Positions 23,470 to 34,132 are shown, counted from the stretch's first letter. The stretch is DNA of 64,000 nt from Trachythela sp. YZ-2020 (GCA_016169945.1 JADLSH010000184.1:2480001-2544000), one strand, 5' to 3'. The notes: generated from the sequence alone by a model not told the origin. Translations and numbers: made by a program.

Positions 23470-23862
23470 GCCCCTGTTTATATAAACCCTACATGAAGGG
23501 CTGGCCCTCCGAGGCGAGAGCCCGCGTGCTAATAGAAATCCCTATTAAAAATTGTTTTCGTTTATATGAGAGAGGAGGGCCATGCAGTCCTCCTAGGCGA
23601 GATCTCGCTATTGTTTACCCGAGATCTCGCCTAGTAGGGCTGGACATTTCCCATATAAACGCAACAGGAAGGGCTAGCCCTCCTAGTAGGGCTGAGTAAA
23701 AAAATTTGCCGTATCTGCATGTAAAACTCCGCTTTTCGAAGTCATTTTCGATTTAAATATTTAGTTTTAGAAGAGTATTCCATTGTCTGCTGTAAACACG
23801 AGGTGAAAACCAGCCATACTGCTAGGCCTAGCACCTCATGTAGGGCTCATGTAAACAGGGGC
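23470..23862. mobile_element. Second GCCCCTGTTTA MITE, B-specific, TTA duplication
   Basis: Starts GCCCCTGTTTATATAA and ends GTAAACAGGGGC, flanked by TTA on both sides (23467-23469 and 23863-23865). Block A lacks it: at about 7303-7315 the sequence runs GAGATATAGACCACTG uninterrupted. It inserted in B after duplication. Confidence 0.8.
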
Positions 23863-24056
23863 TTAGACCACTGCGAATAAGACTTGCACCAGTAATTTTG
23901 CTGCAAGGAATGGGTTTGGCATATCGCAAATCAGTGAGTTGGGTGACTGAGGTTCAGACAAAATTTTGGCAGGGAAAATGGGATTAACCCCCCTTCCCTT
24001 TCTATGCACCATATACCCCCTTCCAAGCACGAACAGTTTTATAGTTCAAACGAATA

Positions 24057-24611
24057 CCGTAAACCTCCGTATATAAGCCCCCCCGAATATAAGCCCACCG
24101 CATTCACTAACGCGCACACTGTTCCGAATATAAGCCCCCCCGAATATAAGCCCCCCCAAATATAAGCCCATATACTTACTTAAATATAAGCCCAAACTAG
24201 ATGGTTCAGAAGACGACCAGGTGAACATCAGAGGATTAGAAAGCTATACAATGCCCTTACCACAGGAAGAATTTCATTTGGAAAGCAGTGACGAAGACGA
24301 CGACGAACTTACAGACGTCTCTGAAGCCTGCTCTGGCTCTAATACCGGTACTAGCTCTTCCGATGATGATGATAGTGATACTGACATTTAATTACTAACA
24401 GATCACTCTAGCTGACATTGTTTCTTATAGTTATAGTCATAATTTGAATTTGTTCACTTTCAAATTTTAGGGTTCGTATTAAAAACAATTACTAACACAA
24501 AATGATGTCCGTGTATAAGCCCCCCCATATATAAGCCCCCCCGTGTATAAGCCCATCAAAAAACCCTTACGAACCTATATAAGGCCAGGGCTTATATACG
24601 GAGGTTTACGG
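24057..24611. mobile_element. TA-flanked TIR element with ORF remnant, B-specific
   Basis: Ends CCGTAAACCTCCGTATATAA and complement (TTATATACGGAGGTTTACGG), flanked by TA. Block A has the uninterrupted site CGAATATAAGTTC at about 7490. Sub-terminal regions repeat TATAAGCCCCCC several times. TA target and size fit a Tc1/mariner/pogo-type non-autonomous element. It contains the ORF remnant at 24191-24391. Confidence 0.8.
24191..24391 (+). pseudogene. Acidic C-terminal ORF remnant inside the TA-flanked element
   Basis: About 66 open codons ending at TAA 24389-24391. The peptide is acidic and serine-rich (LESSDEDDDELTDVSEAC, then SSSDDDDSDTDI). Such tails occur at the end of pogo/Tigger-like transposases, so it may be the last piece of the element's own transposase left after an internal deletion. 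Alternatively it is a captured host fragment. No catalytic domain is visible and no start is evident. Confidence 0.45.
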
Positions 24612-24749
24612 TATATAAGTTCTGAATGTTCCGTGGATTTCAGGATTATATATGGATTAATGTTTATGTGTAGCAATGATGAAATTAAACACACTGTTCA
24701 TACTAACAATTACTTCAAGTGGAACGTCTCGGTAAAAGGGCTCATATGA

Positions 24750-24868
24750 AAAGCTGTGTTTACACCGGAGCATAGCCAAGGCAAGGCGAAGGTAATTGTG
24801 TTAGCCTTACATTGCGAGCCAAAGCAATGCTCAGGCCAGGCCAAGCCTCAATGTGTAAACACAGCTTT
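24750..24868. mobile_element. Small MITE 3' of receptor copy 3
   Basis: Exact inverted ends AAAGCTGTGTTTACA and TGTAAACACAGCTTT, with inner inverted GCATAGCCAAGGC and GGCCAGGCCAAGCC. Block A copy at 10690-10909 is longer and more diverged. Confidence 0.75.
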
Positions 24869-24881
24869 AGTACACTCACTC

Positions 24882-27614
24882 TTAAGTCATTGCAAAAGTT
24901 GGCGCCGTATTTCTTCTGGAGCCGATGTTCCACCGATCCTTGTAAAGATTCAGGGTCTTCTTGTTAAACAGGAACGCCATTCCAATGTACAGTCCTTGTA
25001 GACAAACAAAGACAACAAACAAATATTCGAATGCTTCCATATCAGGAAACATCACACCAAAGAACGCAAACAGCCAGGGAAAACCGACCAACGTTGCAAG
25101 TTTCGCGCAGATGAGAAGATTTTGTTTTCCTTCTTTACGTTGTAAGATCTCTCTGTTCTTCTCATGACGAAATAAACAACGTGCTGTTTGGATAAATGTA
25201 TAGATATTATACATAAGGGATACAGCCAGGGGTAATAAGAATATATACAGCTTAGCGTTTACAGTTCCCAACCAACAGTTTGTTCCATAATCCACTGGGA
25301 ATGCTTCAGTCTTGTCCAAGGTGACACAAATTGCGACAAATATGGCAGGAGTTAGCCACACAAATGCAGAATACTTGATAAACCTCCGCCAAGATGTGTT
25401 GGCAAATCTTCCAACGAAAGGTTGTGAGAAAACGTGGTAAGAGTGACATGAAATGACGGACATTGCCAAGAAGGATACTTGGAAAATATAATGTTCCAGA
25501 ATCGCAAAAATTTTACATGTTATGGTCCCAGTAAAATGACTGGTCCCTATCAACCATATGAGATGTGACAGCAACATTGAGAGGCTTAAGTTCATTAAAT
25601 TCATTCCTGGAACGGTTCTCAATTCTTGAAATAATCCATAAGTTATCAAAAGTAGTATTAAGCAAATTATGGAGACAATGAAACCAATTAATGTCAAAAT
25701 TCGTAGCCCATAACTTGTCGTGCTGGTACTGTTACTGTATTTCGTTTCAGTTTTATTAAAAGTATTTTCAAACGGTAAACAAACGCTAATTGTTGAATTT
25801 CTTGATAAAATAGAATTTTGAGTTGTATTAGAAATGTTGTTATTCTCTTTGTTTTCACCAATTAGATACTCGCCAAAATTGAACATACTCTCTGTTGCAT
25901 TGTGATAAACTGACAAGTTGGAGAAAATTACGCATTCGCTTGGACTTAGAGGCACGTAAGCACCTTCTCTACAATCTGAAAGGACCAGTTTACGACATAA
26001 TGTAATATTTCCGTCTTTTTCTTTAATCAAAGTATAATTCTCAAGTAAAAATATTTTCCCTGTTTTGTTCACAACAAGGCTTCCATTTTTCTCATCGATT
26101 TTGTATTCATGTGATTGAAACTTCTCTTCGCCGTAGCATGAAAGCTGTTTTGATATCACTTTGATCACAGAGAAACTGTTTTCTTTCCAAGATAGGGTAA
26201 AATTTCCTGTAAAGTTTAACAGTTCCAAGAATGCAGTGTTTTCACGTGTAACATTAAAGTGCTTGTGTTTGTTGGCCATTATTAAGTTTTGAAATGGCGT
26301 CAATGTTAAACGAAATGTTGCAACGAGTAAGTCGTTTCTCGTGTCTTGCCTGTGGAAAACAATTCTTGACATTTGGTTGCCTTCAAGCGAAAACGCAGAA
26401 ATCAAAGCTGACTTCAAACCATTCTCTAGCTTAGAATTAATTATTGTCCTGCCTCGAGACTTTTTAAACCACAATAATATCAAATACTCGTTGGTTAGTT
26501 TACCACTGGAAGAAATAATATACCCTTTTCGACAGAACTTTAAGGTAATATCGTAGACCGTACCAGAAGGACAGTCCTCTGAGACCACGCTATAAGCTGC
26601 TTGTTTTTCGCTCACTTTTCTTAATTTAAACACGGATAAAAATGGTTCAGGCAGTCCTTCATCTTCATCTTCACCTTCATCTTCATCTTCACCTTCATCT
26701 TCATCTTCATCAACGACGTGACAATTCATTTCTCTGAAGTCAACGAATGGGATGACCGAATGATGCCCATTACATGTTGCGCATGCTTTGTTTTTAAAGT
26801 AAAGAGGAACATCGCCTACATATTCTATAAAGAATTCAACAGGACCTTCAACACAAGCCTTGTATAAGGGTGTATCTTTTGTTAAACTACAGTTGTCTCC
26901 ATAGTTCCTTCCAAAACAGATTCTTCCAATTCGAGGTTGTTCCCACTTGGGTAAAACATCAATCCACTGCCAATGAATAGACTTCAGCTTAGAATCTAGG
27001 TCATACCCCTCGCGGGGTGTATCGGATGTAGTAACCCATACATTCCACGCTGTGTAATTTTCCACCCCATGACACAAAGCGCAATACTGATTTCGATATG
27101 TCAGGGTATTCACTCCGACGACCGGAATATAATCTTCTACCACGGGAACCGGGAATTCAGATGGGGCATTCTCACATTTTCTCCTCAGCTCGTCCAAAGA
27201 CCAGTCTGATGGACATTTAGAAATCATCCAAACTCCAGGTATTTTTTTAAGTTCACAAGACAAGCGCAGATCCGATACCGAACTATTATACTCGAAACAC
27301 TTCGACATCGATGCCTTAGGTTCGAGCAATTCCTGTCGGCCGCAAATCTTTTCATAGCAATATTCTTCGTCGTAGTAACAATCACTAAGCCCGGGAAATA
27401 CAGTCTCATTTCCGATACATTCTCTGCCATCGTTGTCAACTTCTCGACGAAGTCTTTCGTGATGAAACCATCCCGACCTTTCTGTGATATTAGTACGATT
27501 CAATGTAGTGGAATTCCTTCGAAGGATATGCTGTGTTGAGCCGGAGTTGATAAATACATATGTAATTAAAAGAAGAAAGCATGCAGAACTGTTTGCCAAT
27601 ATTGGAAGATCCAT
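24882..27614 (-). CDS. Intronless somatomedin-B/class-B seven-transmembrane receptor (copy 3)
   Basis: 910 residues from the conserved V-M-D start at 27614 (the frame is open further upstream but begins at a TTG). Layout is as in copy 2: signal peptide, cysteine-rich glycosylated ectodomain, 7TM core nearly identical to the other copies (conserved N-C-W in loop 2, GLYIGMAFLFNKKTLNLY after TM7), and it ends F-A-M-T. Two oddities sit in the ectodomain. The somatomedin-B-like domain has lost its central D-C-C-x-D-Y stretch, leaving CYYDEEYCYEKICGRQ. An acidic run (DEDEDEGEDEDEGEDEDEG) replaces a normal loop before the LPEPFLSVFKLRK block. The frame is intact, so the gene may be functional with an altered ectodomain. 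Ligand unknown. Confidence 0.9.
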   Translation of the reverse strand: MDLPILANSSACFLLLITYVFINSGSTQHILRRNSTTLNRTNITERSGWFHHERLRREVDNDGRECIGNETVFPGLSDCYYDEEYCYEKICGRQELLEPKASMSKCFEYNSSVSDLRLSCELKKIPGVWMISKCPSDWSLDELRRKCENAPSEFPVPVVEDYIPVVGVNTLTYRNQYCALCHGVENYTAWNVWVTTSDTPREGYDLDSKLKSIHWQWIDVLPKWEQPRIGRICFGRNYGDNCSLTKDTPLYKACVEGPVEFFIEYVGDVPLYFKNKACATCNGHHSVIPFVDFREMNCHVVDEDEDEGEDEDEGEDEDEGLPEPFLSVFKLRKVSEKQAAYSVVSEDCPSGTVYDITLKFCRKGYIISSSGKLTNEYLILLWFKKSRGRTIINSKLENGLKSALISAFSLEGNQMSRIVFHRQDTRNDLLVATFRLTLTPFQNLIMANKHKHFNVTRENTAFLELLNFTGNFTLSWKENSFSVIKVISKQLSCYGEEKFQSHEYKIDEKNGSLVVNKTGKIFLLENYTLIKEKDGNITLCRKLVLSDCREGAYVPLSPSECVIFSNLSVYHNATESMFNFGEYLIGENKENNNISNTTQNSILSRNSTISVCLPFENTFNKTETKYSNSTSTTSYGLRILTLIGFIVSIICLILLLITYGLFQELRTVPGMNLMNLSLSMLLSHLIWLIGTSHFTGTITCKIFAILEHYIFQVSFLAMSVISCHSYHVFSQPFVGRFANTSWRRFIKYSAFVWLTPAIFVAICVTLDKTEAFPVDYGTNCWLGTVNAKLYIFLLPLAVSLMYNIYTFIQTARCLFRHEKNREILQRKEGKQNLLICAKLATLVGFPWLFAFFGVMFPDMEAFEYLFVVFVCLQGLYIGMAFLFNKKTLNLYKDRWNIGSRRNTAPTFAMT
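26660..26715 (-). repeat. In-frame coding microsatellite (Asp/Glu run)
   Basis: Imperfect repeats of TCATCTTCACCT-type words on the plus strand encode the D/E-rich tract of receptor copy 3. The unit length is a multiple of three, so the frame is kept. It is absent from copies 1, 2 and 4. Confidence 0.85.
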
Positions 27615-27692
27615 TACACTATTAGCTTTTTTCACTGGCTCTTCACTCTGAATGCACGCAAATATATGGTCGAAAACCGTCAACGATCAGTG

Positions 27693-27702
27693 CTTTATAT
27701 AT
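27693..27702 (-). promoter_or_regulatory. TATA-like box of receptor copy 3
   Basis: Minus strand ATATATAAAG about 80 bases before the ATG, followed by CACTGATCGTTGACGG, shared with copy 1. Confidence 0.5.
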
Positions 27703-27714
27703 CATAAGTATTGT

Positions 27715-29867
27715 GCCTTCGGTTTCGATCAAAAGCTGATTTGCATATACATAAGCTTCCGTTATTGGAATCTGGTTAATAACAATATCGATAATAACAA
27801 AACGAGTTGCCATCACCCAGATATTTAAGTATATGGAAAAGTTTCGTCTGAATCGTGGGAAACGTTCTAATATTACAAAAGGTGACGAATCGTGAGTGAC
27901 ATAATTAAAGTGCTCCTCACAAGATACGCCCCTCACGTTGCGATGTTCGGTATGAGAAATTTCCAGTATGAGTATACCGCAAGTTATAGCGATATTACTA
28001 TATAATGCCGGTATATCGGGTTTTGGGCTTGTTAATAAGAGAGGAAAATTGCTTTATGAAAATTTTAAGATCGCGATTTTGAAAAGTGAAAACACAGCCT
28101 GCAAAACTTTCGAAGGAATCAATGCCATATTCGCCTTTTCACGCATTTTTTTTGTAGAAAATCTGAATACATTCTGCCTGTGCAGAATTTGTTGTATAAT
28201 ATTTTTGAATTTCAAAATAAGACAGGAAATATGGAAATGAGATCTGGTGTAACAAGAAATATGATCCCCAGGACCAAATTTCCTAGGAAATATGGCTCCC
28301 ATTTCAAAACCGCAACATTCATAACTTGTATGTATTTACTTGTTTGTTAAAGTCGGCAAAGGGTGAAAATGATTAAATAATGTTTGATTAATGAAGACAA
28401 AGCGGCAAATACACCGCCCACGAGACTGATTTATGTACTTGATATCTCCCCTCAGAGTGTAGGAAATTCCCATATGAACATCGAAACACAAAACACATTT
28501 GCACAATGGTACCGAATCCATGATTACCGTCCCTATATTAGAATGCGAATATTTTGTAGATCGCACAATTTACGAGCTGTTACCAACAATCCTGGCCAAA
28601 AACATCAACGACACCGGTTAAAACTTCCCCCTTTGATCTTTCTTACGACACAATTGCAATTATGTATTCATTAACTCCCCTTTCCGCCCCTCAAAACAAT
28701 ATTGGATGTACTACATTAACTGTGTTATTTAATTATAATCAACTTTGAATGATGGGCGTAAGGGAGAGGCTTTTATAAATTTGCGATATTACAAAAGTTG
28801 GTGCAATAATTGGTAATGTCGCCGCAGATGGTTTGTCCAAGATTGCAGTTGATTTTCATAGTGATAATATAAATATGTGACTTGACGTCAGCGAGTATGA
28901 AATCACAAAAAACTGAATGGATAAACACGCAGCCTGCGACCCCAGGTTTCTTTTCGCATTTTTGGTGGATTTCCAGACAAAACATGTAATTCAAAACACC
29001 ACTGATAATATAATACACTGAAGAATGAAGCCTCATTAACATGCGAAATTTAACTTCCGCTTCTGATATGGCGACAATATTAAAGGGAAATGTGTTTACA
29101 ACAGTTTGCGAAGCCCATTTTTTGCAAATACGAGGCATTTCTTGAAACTAAACTAACTTGTTGGTAGAAAACGATACTCTTATGGCTCGGAACGAAAATT
29201 GCACAGGTTACGCTGAGATATCGCCGAAAAAATGGTTTCGTGTCTTTCGTGAATGGTGCAAGTGCTTTGATGAGAGTTTCCATGAGATCTAGCAATTTCG
29301 GTTTGCAAATCAGGAAAGAATGTACTCAATAATTAAACAATATTTTCAACAAACGTGCATGATTACTTTCGTTTTGCAATTTCTGATACGCTTTTATCAC
29401 AGGTGACACTTTTAGTTAAAACCACTTACTGTTTAAGACAACATTGTCTATAACTGAATGTTGTATGAAAAGAGTGGGCAAAGCGTTGGACTAGCAAACC
29501 AAAGCTCGCAGTTCGATTCCCACAGCGGGAAAGCAATTTTTCAGCTTGTCCGGTGTGGAGTCATTCAAAGTAGCATCATCTTATATAATTTACCCGATTC
29601 TTAGCCTCTCACAATCTGAATAAAAAGATCACATTAATATGCTAGATCGCGCTTTGCCGGGACGGGGTGGAAAGCGCGGTCATTTTGATGTATTGAAATA
29701 GATTTATGTATATAAACTACAGAACCTCGTCAACAATATTAATATTTCAGCTCTATTAATTTCCGGTTTGACTTTTCGCGGCCATTCGTTTTCGTACAGT
29801 GTCTAGCTGTCGCTGAGAAATCTCGCGTGATCTCCCTAAATTTGGACCAAATGTTTGTTTTGGATAG
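27715..29867. other. Duplicated 5' flank of receptor copy 3, no gene
   Basis: Aligns with 14700-16860 of block A, except a B-specific stretch near 27900-28320. A tRNA-derived SINE remnant lies at 29470-29545 (A-box-like TGGGCAAAGCGTTGGACTAG, B-box-like GTTCGATTCCC). No ORF with recognisable features. Confidence 0.55.
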
Positions 29868-30370
29868 ATACATAGATAGATAGATAGTTTATTCAAAAAT
29901 ATATACATTGCAGCTAGAAGCTGATTGCGTGCGAGATTGCAATCCAAATATACTAAATATATACAACATAAATAAATACAAATTAGGAAGAAGTGTTAAC
30001 ATAATTATAATAGTATAGAACTATTTATAATTTAGATCAAAAAGTTTAACAGACAAAGGAATAAAAGTGTTGAAAAATCTATTTGTGTTCGCGGTGTAAT
30101 TAGTGAAAACGCGAAACTGTCTTAAGTTATAATGTGTCTCCAGTTCTGCATTCGACTGTAACTATGGTATCGAAAGTCAACATAAATAATTGCGATTCAA
30201 AATCTGTGGCTGTAAAACGTAGGTATCACCCCGGAGACGAAGCGTTGAGGTAATGAGAAATGGGATATATTTAACAAGGTGATTGCTGCGGTACCGAGCG
30301 AGCCTGGAGCGAGCGAGCAGATCTAATTTATCTCAAACCTTTCTAACGCATTGCATTGTGGTCGTGCGCT
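29868..30370 (-). mobile_element. LINE 3' end with GATA-type tail
   Basis: Read on the minus strand, a frame encodes HYNLRQFRVF, then NTNRFFNTFIPLSVKLFDLN followed by a stop at about 30027. This resembles the extreme C-terminus of LINE ORF2 proteins (a T-x-R-F-x-N-S-F-I-P-type motif). About 150 bases of UTR lead to AATAAAC and a (TATC)n tail at 29870-29888. It is 5'-truncated and carries an upstream stop, so it is inactive. It sits in the B-specific 1.8-kb insertion. Confidence 0.65.
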
Positions 30371-30404
30371 GTAGGTCCTGCGCAGCACACCAATTTAACC
30401 GAGT

Positions 30405-30860
30405 AATATGACAGTGCCACCTAAGCAAATTTGCGTATTTCCGGACAATCAAAATAATTATATACACGTGCGTCAAATACAAATGCTGAAAGTAAGCTCA
30501 TATATAGCTCATAAAAGTAAAAAAGAATCCTATAATTTTTTAGTATAGGAAGTAATTTACGTTATTGTCAGTGCCATTAAGCGAATGAAAAACATATATG
30601 GTCGTATTGACAGGAAAATATAAGCATATATATTCGAGGGGCAAATCGCTGATTTAAATCTCGTACACCTTCAGAAAAATCAGGAAAGAAAATCACAAAC
30701 AAATAAATGTCACAAAAAATCACAAAAAATCAGGAAAAAAAATCACGAAAAATTATGATTTTTTAATCTCGTACACTTTTTAGGAGTGCAAAAGCAAATC
30801 AAGGAAAGGGGAGACACTATTTGGATGAGGCAATGCTTGCGTGGCAGTGTCATATTACTC
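30405..30860. mobile_element. TIR element with GAGTAATATGACA ends
   Basis: GAGTAATATGACAGTGCCAC at the left and GTGGCAGTGTCATATTACTC at the right are inverted with one mismatch. The interior repeats the word AATCTCGTACAC and AAATCAGGAAA. No coding and no clear target duplication. Confidence 0.65.
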
Positions 30861-31567
30861 ATCGCAGTAAACATGGGTTTTATGTGGGAATTCCATGTGG
30901 AAGAACAATACATGGAAAATATTGATATTTTGAAATAGATGTTACAAAAATTTCAATTGATGTTTTCATGTTTTGTGAGACACTAATAATCTAGTATATT
31001 TAGCTTGTAAACAAGTTTTTCACTGCTGCTTGCTGCTGATGTCTCATCGTGGCAAACTATGATAGAGTATGCACCTACTACAGCGCAAGCCAGTCCGCTA
31101 CCTGATATCTTCTGGCGTACACGTACGTACACTGGGGTCGACGCCAATAATTTACAATCTACTGAATATAATTTGTGTTGCATAAACGTCAATAAAAGCC
31201 CCCGCAGCATTCCCTACCTTGCAGGACCCTAGTATATTATATATTTACTGCAATACTGGGCAACAAAACACTGCCGTACATTTTTGAAATATTACTTGAA
31301 TTGAATGCTATTATCATTCTCTATTGAGATATCATTCATATCCCAGGGTTTGGCATAAAAATTATCAGTCTTTATAATATAAACTGTCAAGTATATTATG
31401 TGAGACGCCGTCAGCTAGGACAAATATTTACTCTTGTTTGTGTCTACACACGTGTCAATAATTTGCGCACAAAACATTTCGCTCAGCGTTCACATTTTCG
31501 TTCCCGATACTACTTGTGGCAATTGCCCAGAGATCCTTTGCGGTCTTAAGACTGAGCAAACTGAGAT

Positions 31568-31826
31568 TACATATATACGACATTATATACGCGGGGACTT
31601 CTATATATGTCTCCTCGGGTTTTGGCCTTCACAGGAAACACGTGCTCCCCCTCTATATACGGCATTATATACGCGGGTTTTGGCCTTCACAGGAAACACG
31701 TGCTCTCCCTCTATATACGGCATTATATACGCGGGTTTTGGCCTTCACAGGAAACACGTGCTCTCCCTCTATATACGGCATTATATACGCGGGTTTTGGC
31801 CTTCACAGGAAACACGTGCTCCCCCC
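31568..31826 (+). repeat. 58-bp tandem repeat, about four units
   Basis: CTCTATATAC recurs at 31651, 31709 and 31767, period 58. Each unit holds TATATACGCGGG, GGCCTTCACAGG and the palindrome CACGTG. Block A has a single unit near 16980-17070. It generates three overlapping spurious ORFs, including one of 219 codons. Confidence 0.9.
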
Positions 31827-31829
31827 TCC

Positions 31830-33080
31830 ATGTTTTCTTCATACAAAACTAAAACAATGGGAAAAGGTCCCTTTTCTAATAGAAGAGCTGCCCTAAAGAC
31901 GAATTGCCCCTCCAACTTGAAGTTGCTTCCTACGCCTATGTTCGTCATGTTTTTTTTTGGCAAGAAAGGATTAAGCATTCTCATTCAAAGCTTCATTATC
32001 GAGCGGGCTGCATTATCTATAAACCTCAAGGAGTTTGGGAATGTATTAACTAAAACCGGTATTATGAGTGATAGCATATACTGGGGTTTTTAATGTTTCG
32101 AGGCAGCGAAAGACCCTCTATATCCATGGATAACAACGCAAAGTGATTTCAAGGATGCATTTTTTCAAGTAAAAAAGAAAGCAAATTATGCTAAATCTGT
32201 ATGTCGTCTATTGGCTCCCAAACATATGGTCTTTGTATATACGATATATAGACATTACTGTGTATAATGAAAGTTAATATGGTGGTAACTTATTACACAA
32301 ATGGATGTAATCACAATATATTGCACTTTCACTGCCACTGAAACTCAACTATGGATCTTTATACATGACACCGAACTCATACCCAAGCCCACTCGTGCAC
32401 CCCGGGATACCAGAGTGAGTGGCGAACCCTCTTATGAAACGGATGCCAATATGATAAAAATTTCTAAAAATTTTATACATATATCCCCTATTATTATAAT
32501 CAGTACACAAAATTTCGCTTAGAAGGCGATGCTTTTAACACGATTGGGATGAAACTGTGGGGCTGCTGCATGAAGACAGGGCCGGACCTACGGGGGGGTT
32601 TGGGGGGTGTCACACCCCCCCAGTAGTCGGTACAAGTTCGTTATTCAGTCGGTTGAAAGGACCTTACACCCCCCTGATAAATTTTCTGACGACGGCCCTG
32701 AATGAAGAGAAGCACTTTCAAATATAGTGAATTGTTTAGGTGAGGCTAAAATACAATTGGATGAAAATATTTTCGATAATTATATACTCCGAGATTAAAT
32801 CATGCGAAAAATATCTTACACATGTGCAGCTAGAAGACATCGCAGGCTGTAATCCTCAGAAGCAGAGCATAATTTATAGAGAGTTGAAAATACTTCATTA
32901 AAGAAAATATACATTAAAAGACTATAAGTGTAGGTACTAGAGTTTATGCCACTTGAAGTAAATGCTCATGAATAACATGCAGTGTTTAAATTATCTGACA
33001 TCTTGCCAAGTTTGAAATTATCACTGATAAAATATTGAGTACTACACTGAAGAACTACAGAGTCACTTCATTGTTCCAAT
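31830..33080. other. Duplicated non-coding DNA, right end of block B
   Basis: Aligns with 17080-18255. Interrupted by the hAT at 32577-32700. No gene. Confidence 0.6.
32577..32700. mobile_element. 124-bp hAT-type MITE, B-specific
   Basis: Starts CAGGGCCGGACC and ends GACGGCCCTG. Flanks CATGAAGA on the left and AATGAAGA on the right match 7 of 8. Block A keeps the empty site CATGAAGAGAAGC, confirming an 8-bp duplication with one later substitution. Confidence 0.85.
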
Positions 33081-33265
33081 ACTGAGCTGTACAATACAAA
33101 ACTGTAGAGCGTTCGTATATATAGGTACTAAGACGGTTAAAAAAATAAGATTACATGCGTAGATTAAGCATATCTTAAAGTCCCTAATCATCGTATGAAT
33201 CGGCCCACAGCAAGTTGTTGATGGCAAAAATAATTTCTTCTTATCGTCATATACGCGCCTTTGAT

Positions 33266-33936
33266 GGTGGCCGGACATTTTGCCGAAAGACACTTTGCCG
33301 AAAGACATTTTGCCGAAAGACATTTTGCCGAAAGACATTTTGTCGAACGGACACTTTGACGAACGGACTTTTCGCCGAAAAGACATTTTGCCGAAAGGAA
33401 AACTTGCCGAAAATAGAGATATCTTCTGAACTTTAAAGGTCCGCTTACACGGTCAAAGTTTCTGTGATTAAAGTCATTGTCGACTTTGATGAAATTTGCT
33501 TACGTCGTTGTCTTTATATACGCTTGTTTGTTTACGACCTGACGTCAAAACACGTTCCTAACAATATGGTTATGCACTGCTAACGACCATTATGCACTGC
33601 TAATGACCATATAATGGTTATTTTACACAATGGTTGAAAATTACACAGTTGAGAAATGAGTCACAGTCCCAAACATTTTGACGAAATAGCATCTCTATTT
33701 TCGGCAAGTTTTCCTTTCGGCAAAATGTCTTTTCGGCGAAAAGTCCGTTCGTCAAATTGTCCGTTCGTCAAAGTGTCCGTTCGACAAAATGTCCGTCGGC
33801 AAACTGTCCGTTCGGCAAAATGTCTTTCGGCAAAATGTCTTTCGGCAAAGTGTCTTTCGGCAAAATGTCTTTCGGCAAAATGTCTTTCGGCAAAATGTCT
33901 TTCGGCATAGTGTCTTTCGGCAAAATGTCCGAGTAC
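33266..33936. mobile_element. Foldback-like element: inverted arms built of 15-bp tandem repeats
   Basis: Left arm 33266-33420 is a tandem run of GCCGAAAGACATTTT. Right arm 33700-33936 is its reverse complement run (TTCGGCAAAATGTCT). The extreme ends are GGTGGCCGGACATTTTGCC and, inverted, GGTACTCGGACATTTTGCC. Both sides are flanked by CGCCTTTGAT, a 10-bp direct duplication (33256-33265 and 33937-33946). The interior is about 270 bp of unique DNA. Tandem-repeat TIRs with a 9-10 bp duplication are the hallmark of Foldback elements and some MULEs. No transposase. ORFs across the arms are repeat artefacts. Confidence 0.85.
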
Positions 33937-34060
33937 CGCCTTTGATACAGTTATAGATCGGACTTCAATAATAGAAACGTACTTATGCTGATCAGCTTTT
34001 TTATGATCATGCAAAGAACAGATGGATGACTAAACGACTGATAAACAAACTAATGCATGA

Positions 34061-34070
34061 TATATAATGA
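34061..34070 (+). promoter_or_regulatory. TATA-like box of receptor copy 4
   Basis: TATATAATGA about 70 bases upstream of the ATG, followed by GCATTGATCTGTGTTCGACCAT, which aligns with the equivalent interval of the other copies. Confidence 0.5.
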
Positions 34071-34132
34071 AGCATTGATCTGTGTTCGACCATATGTTTG
34101 CGCGCATTTGCAGTAAAAAGGCTAACAGCGTA

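Larger units (their letters stand above)
20803..33080. other. Segmental duplication block B
   Basis: Direct copy of block A (3162-18255). B-specific differences are expansion of the 80-bp minisatellite (21300-22135), a TA-rich insertion (22300-22650), MITEs at 23470-23862 and 24057-24611, a 1.8-kb insertion with a LINE end (about 29765-31560), expansion of the 58-bp repeat and a small hAT (32577-32700). The receptor gene is intact in both blocks. Confidence 0.85.

Noticed and set aside
31434..32093. 219-codon plus-strand ORF and two overlapping ORFs
   Set aside because: They arise from the 58-bp tandem repeat; the single-unit copy in block A is not open.
33656..34014. Repetitive ORFs of S-A-K-C-L or A-E-R-H-F units
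   Set aside because: Frames through the 15-bp repeat arms of the Foldback-like element, present on both strands.
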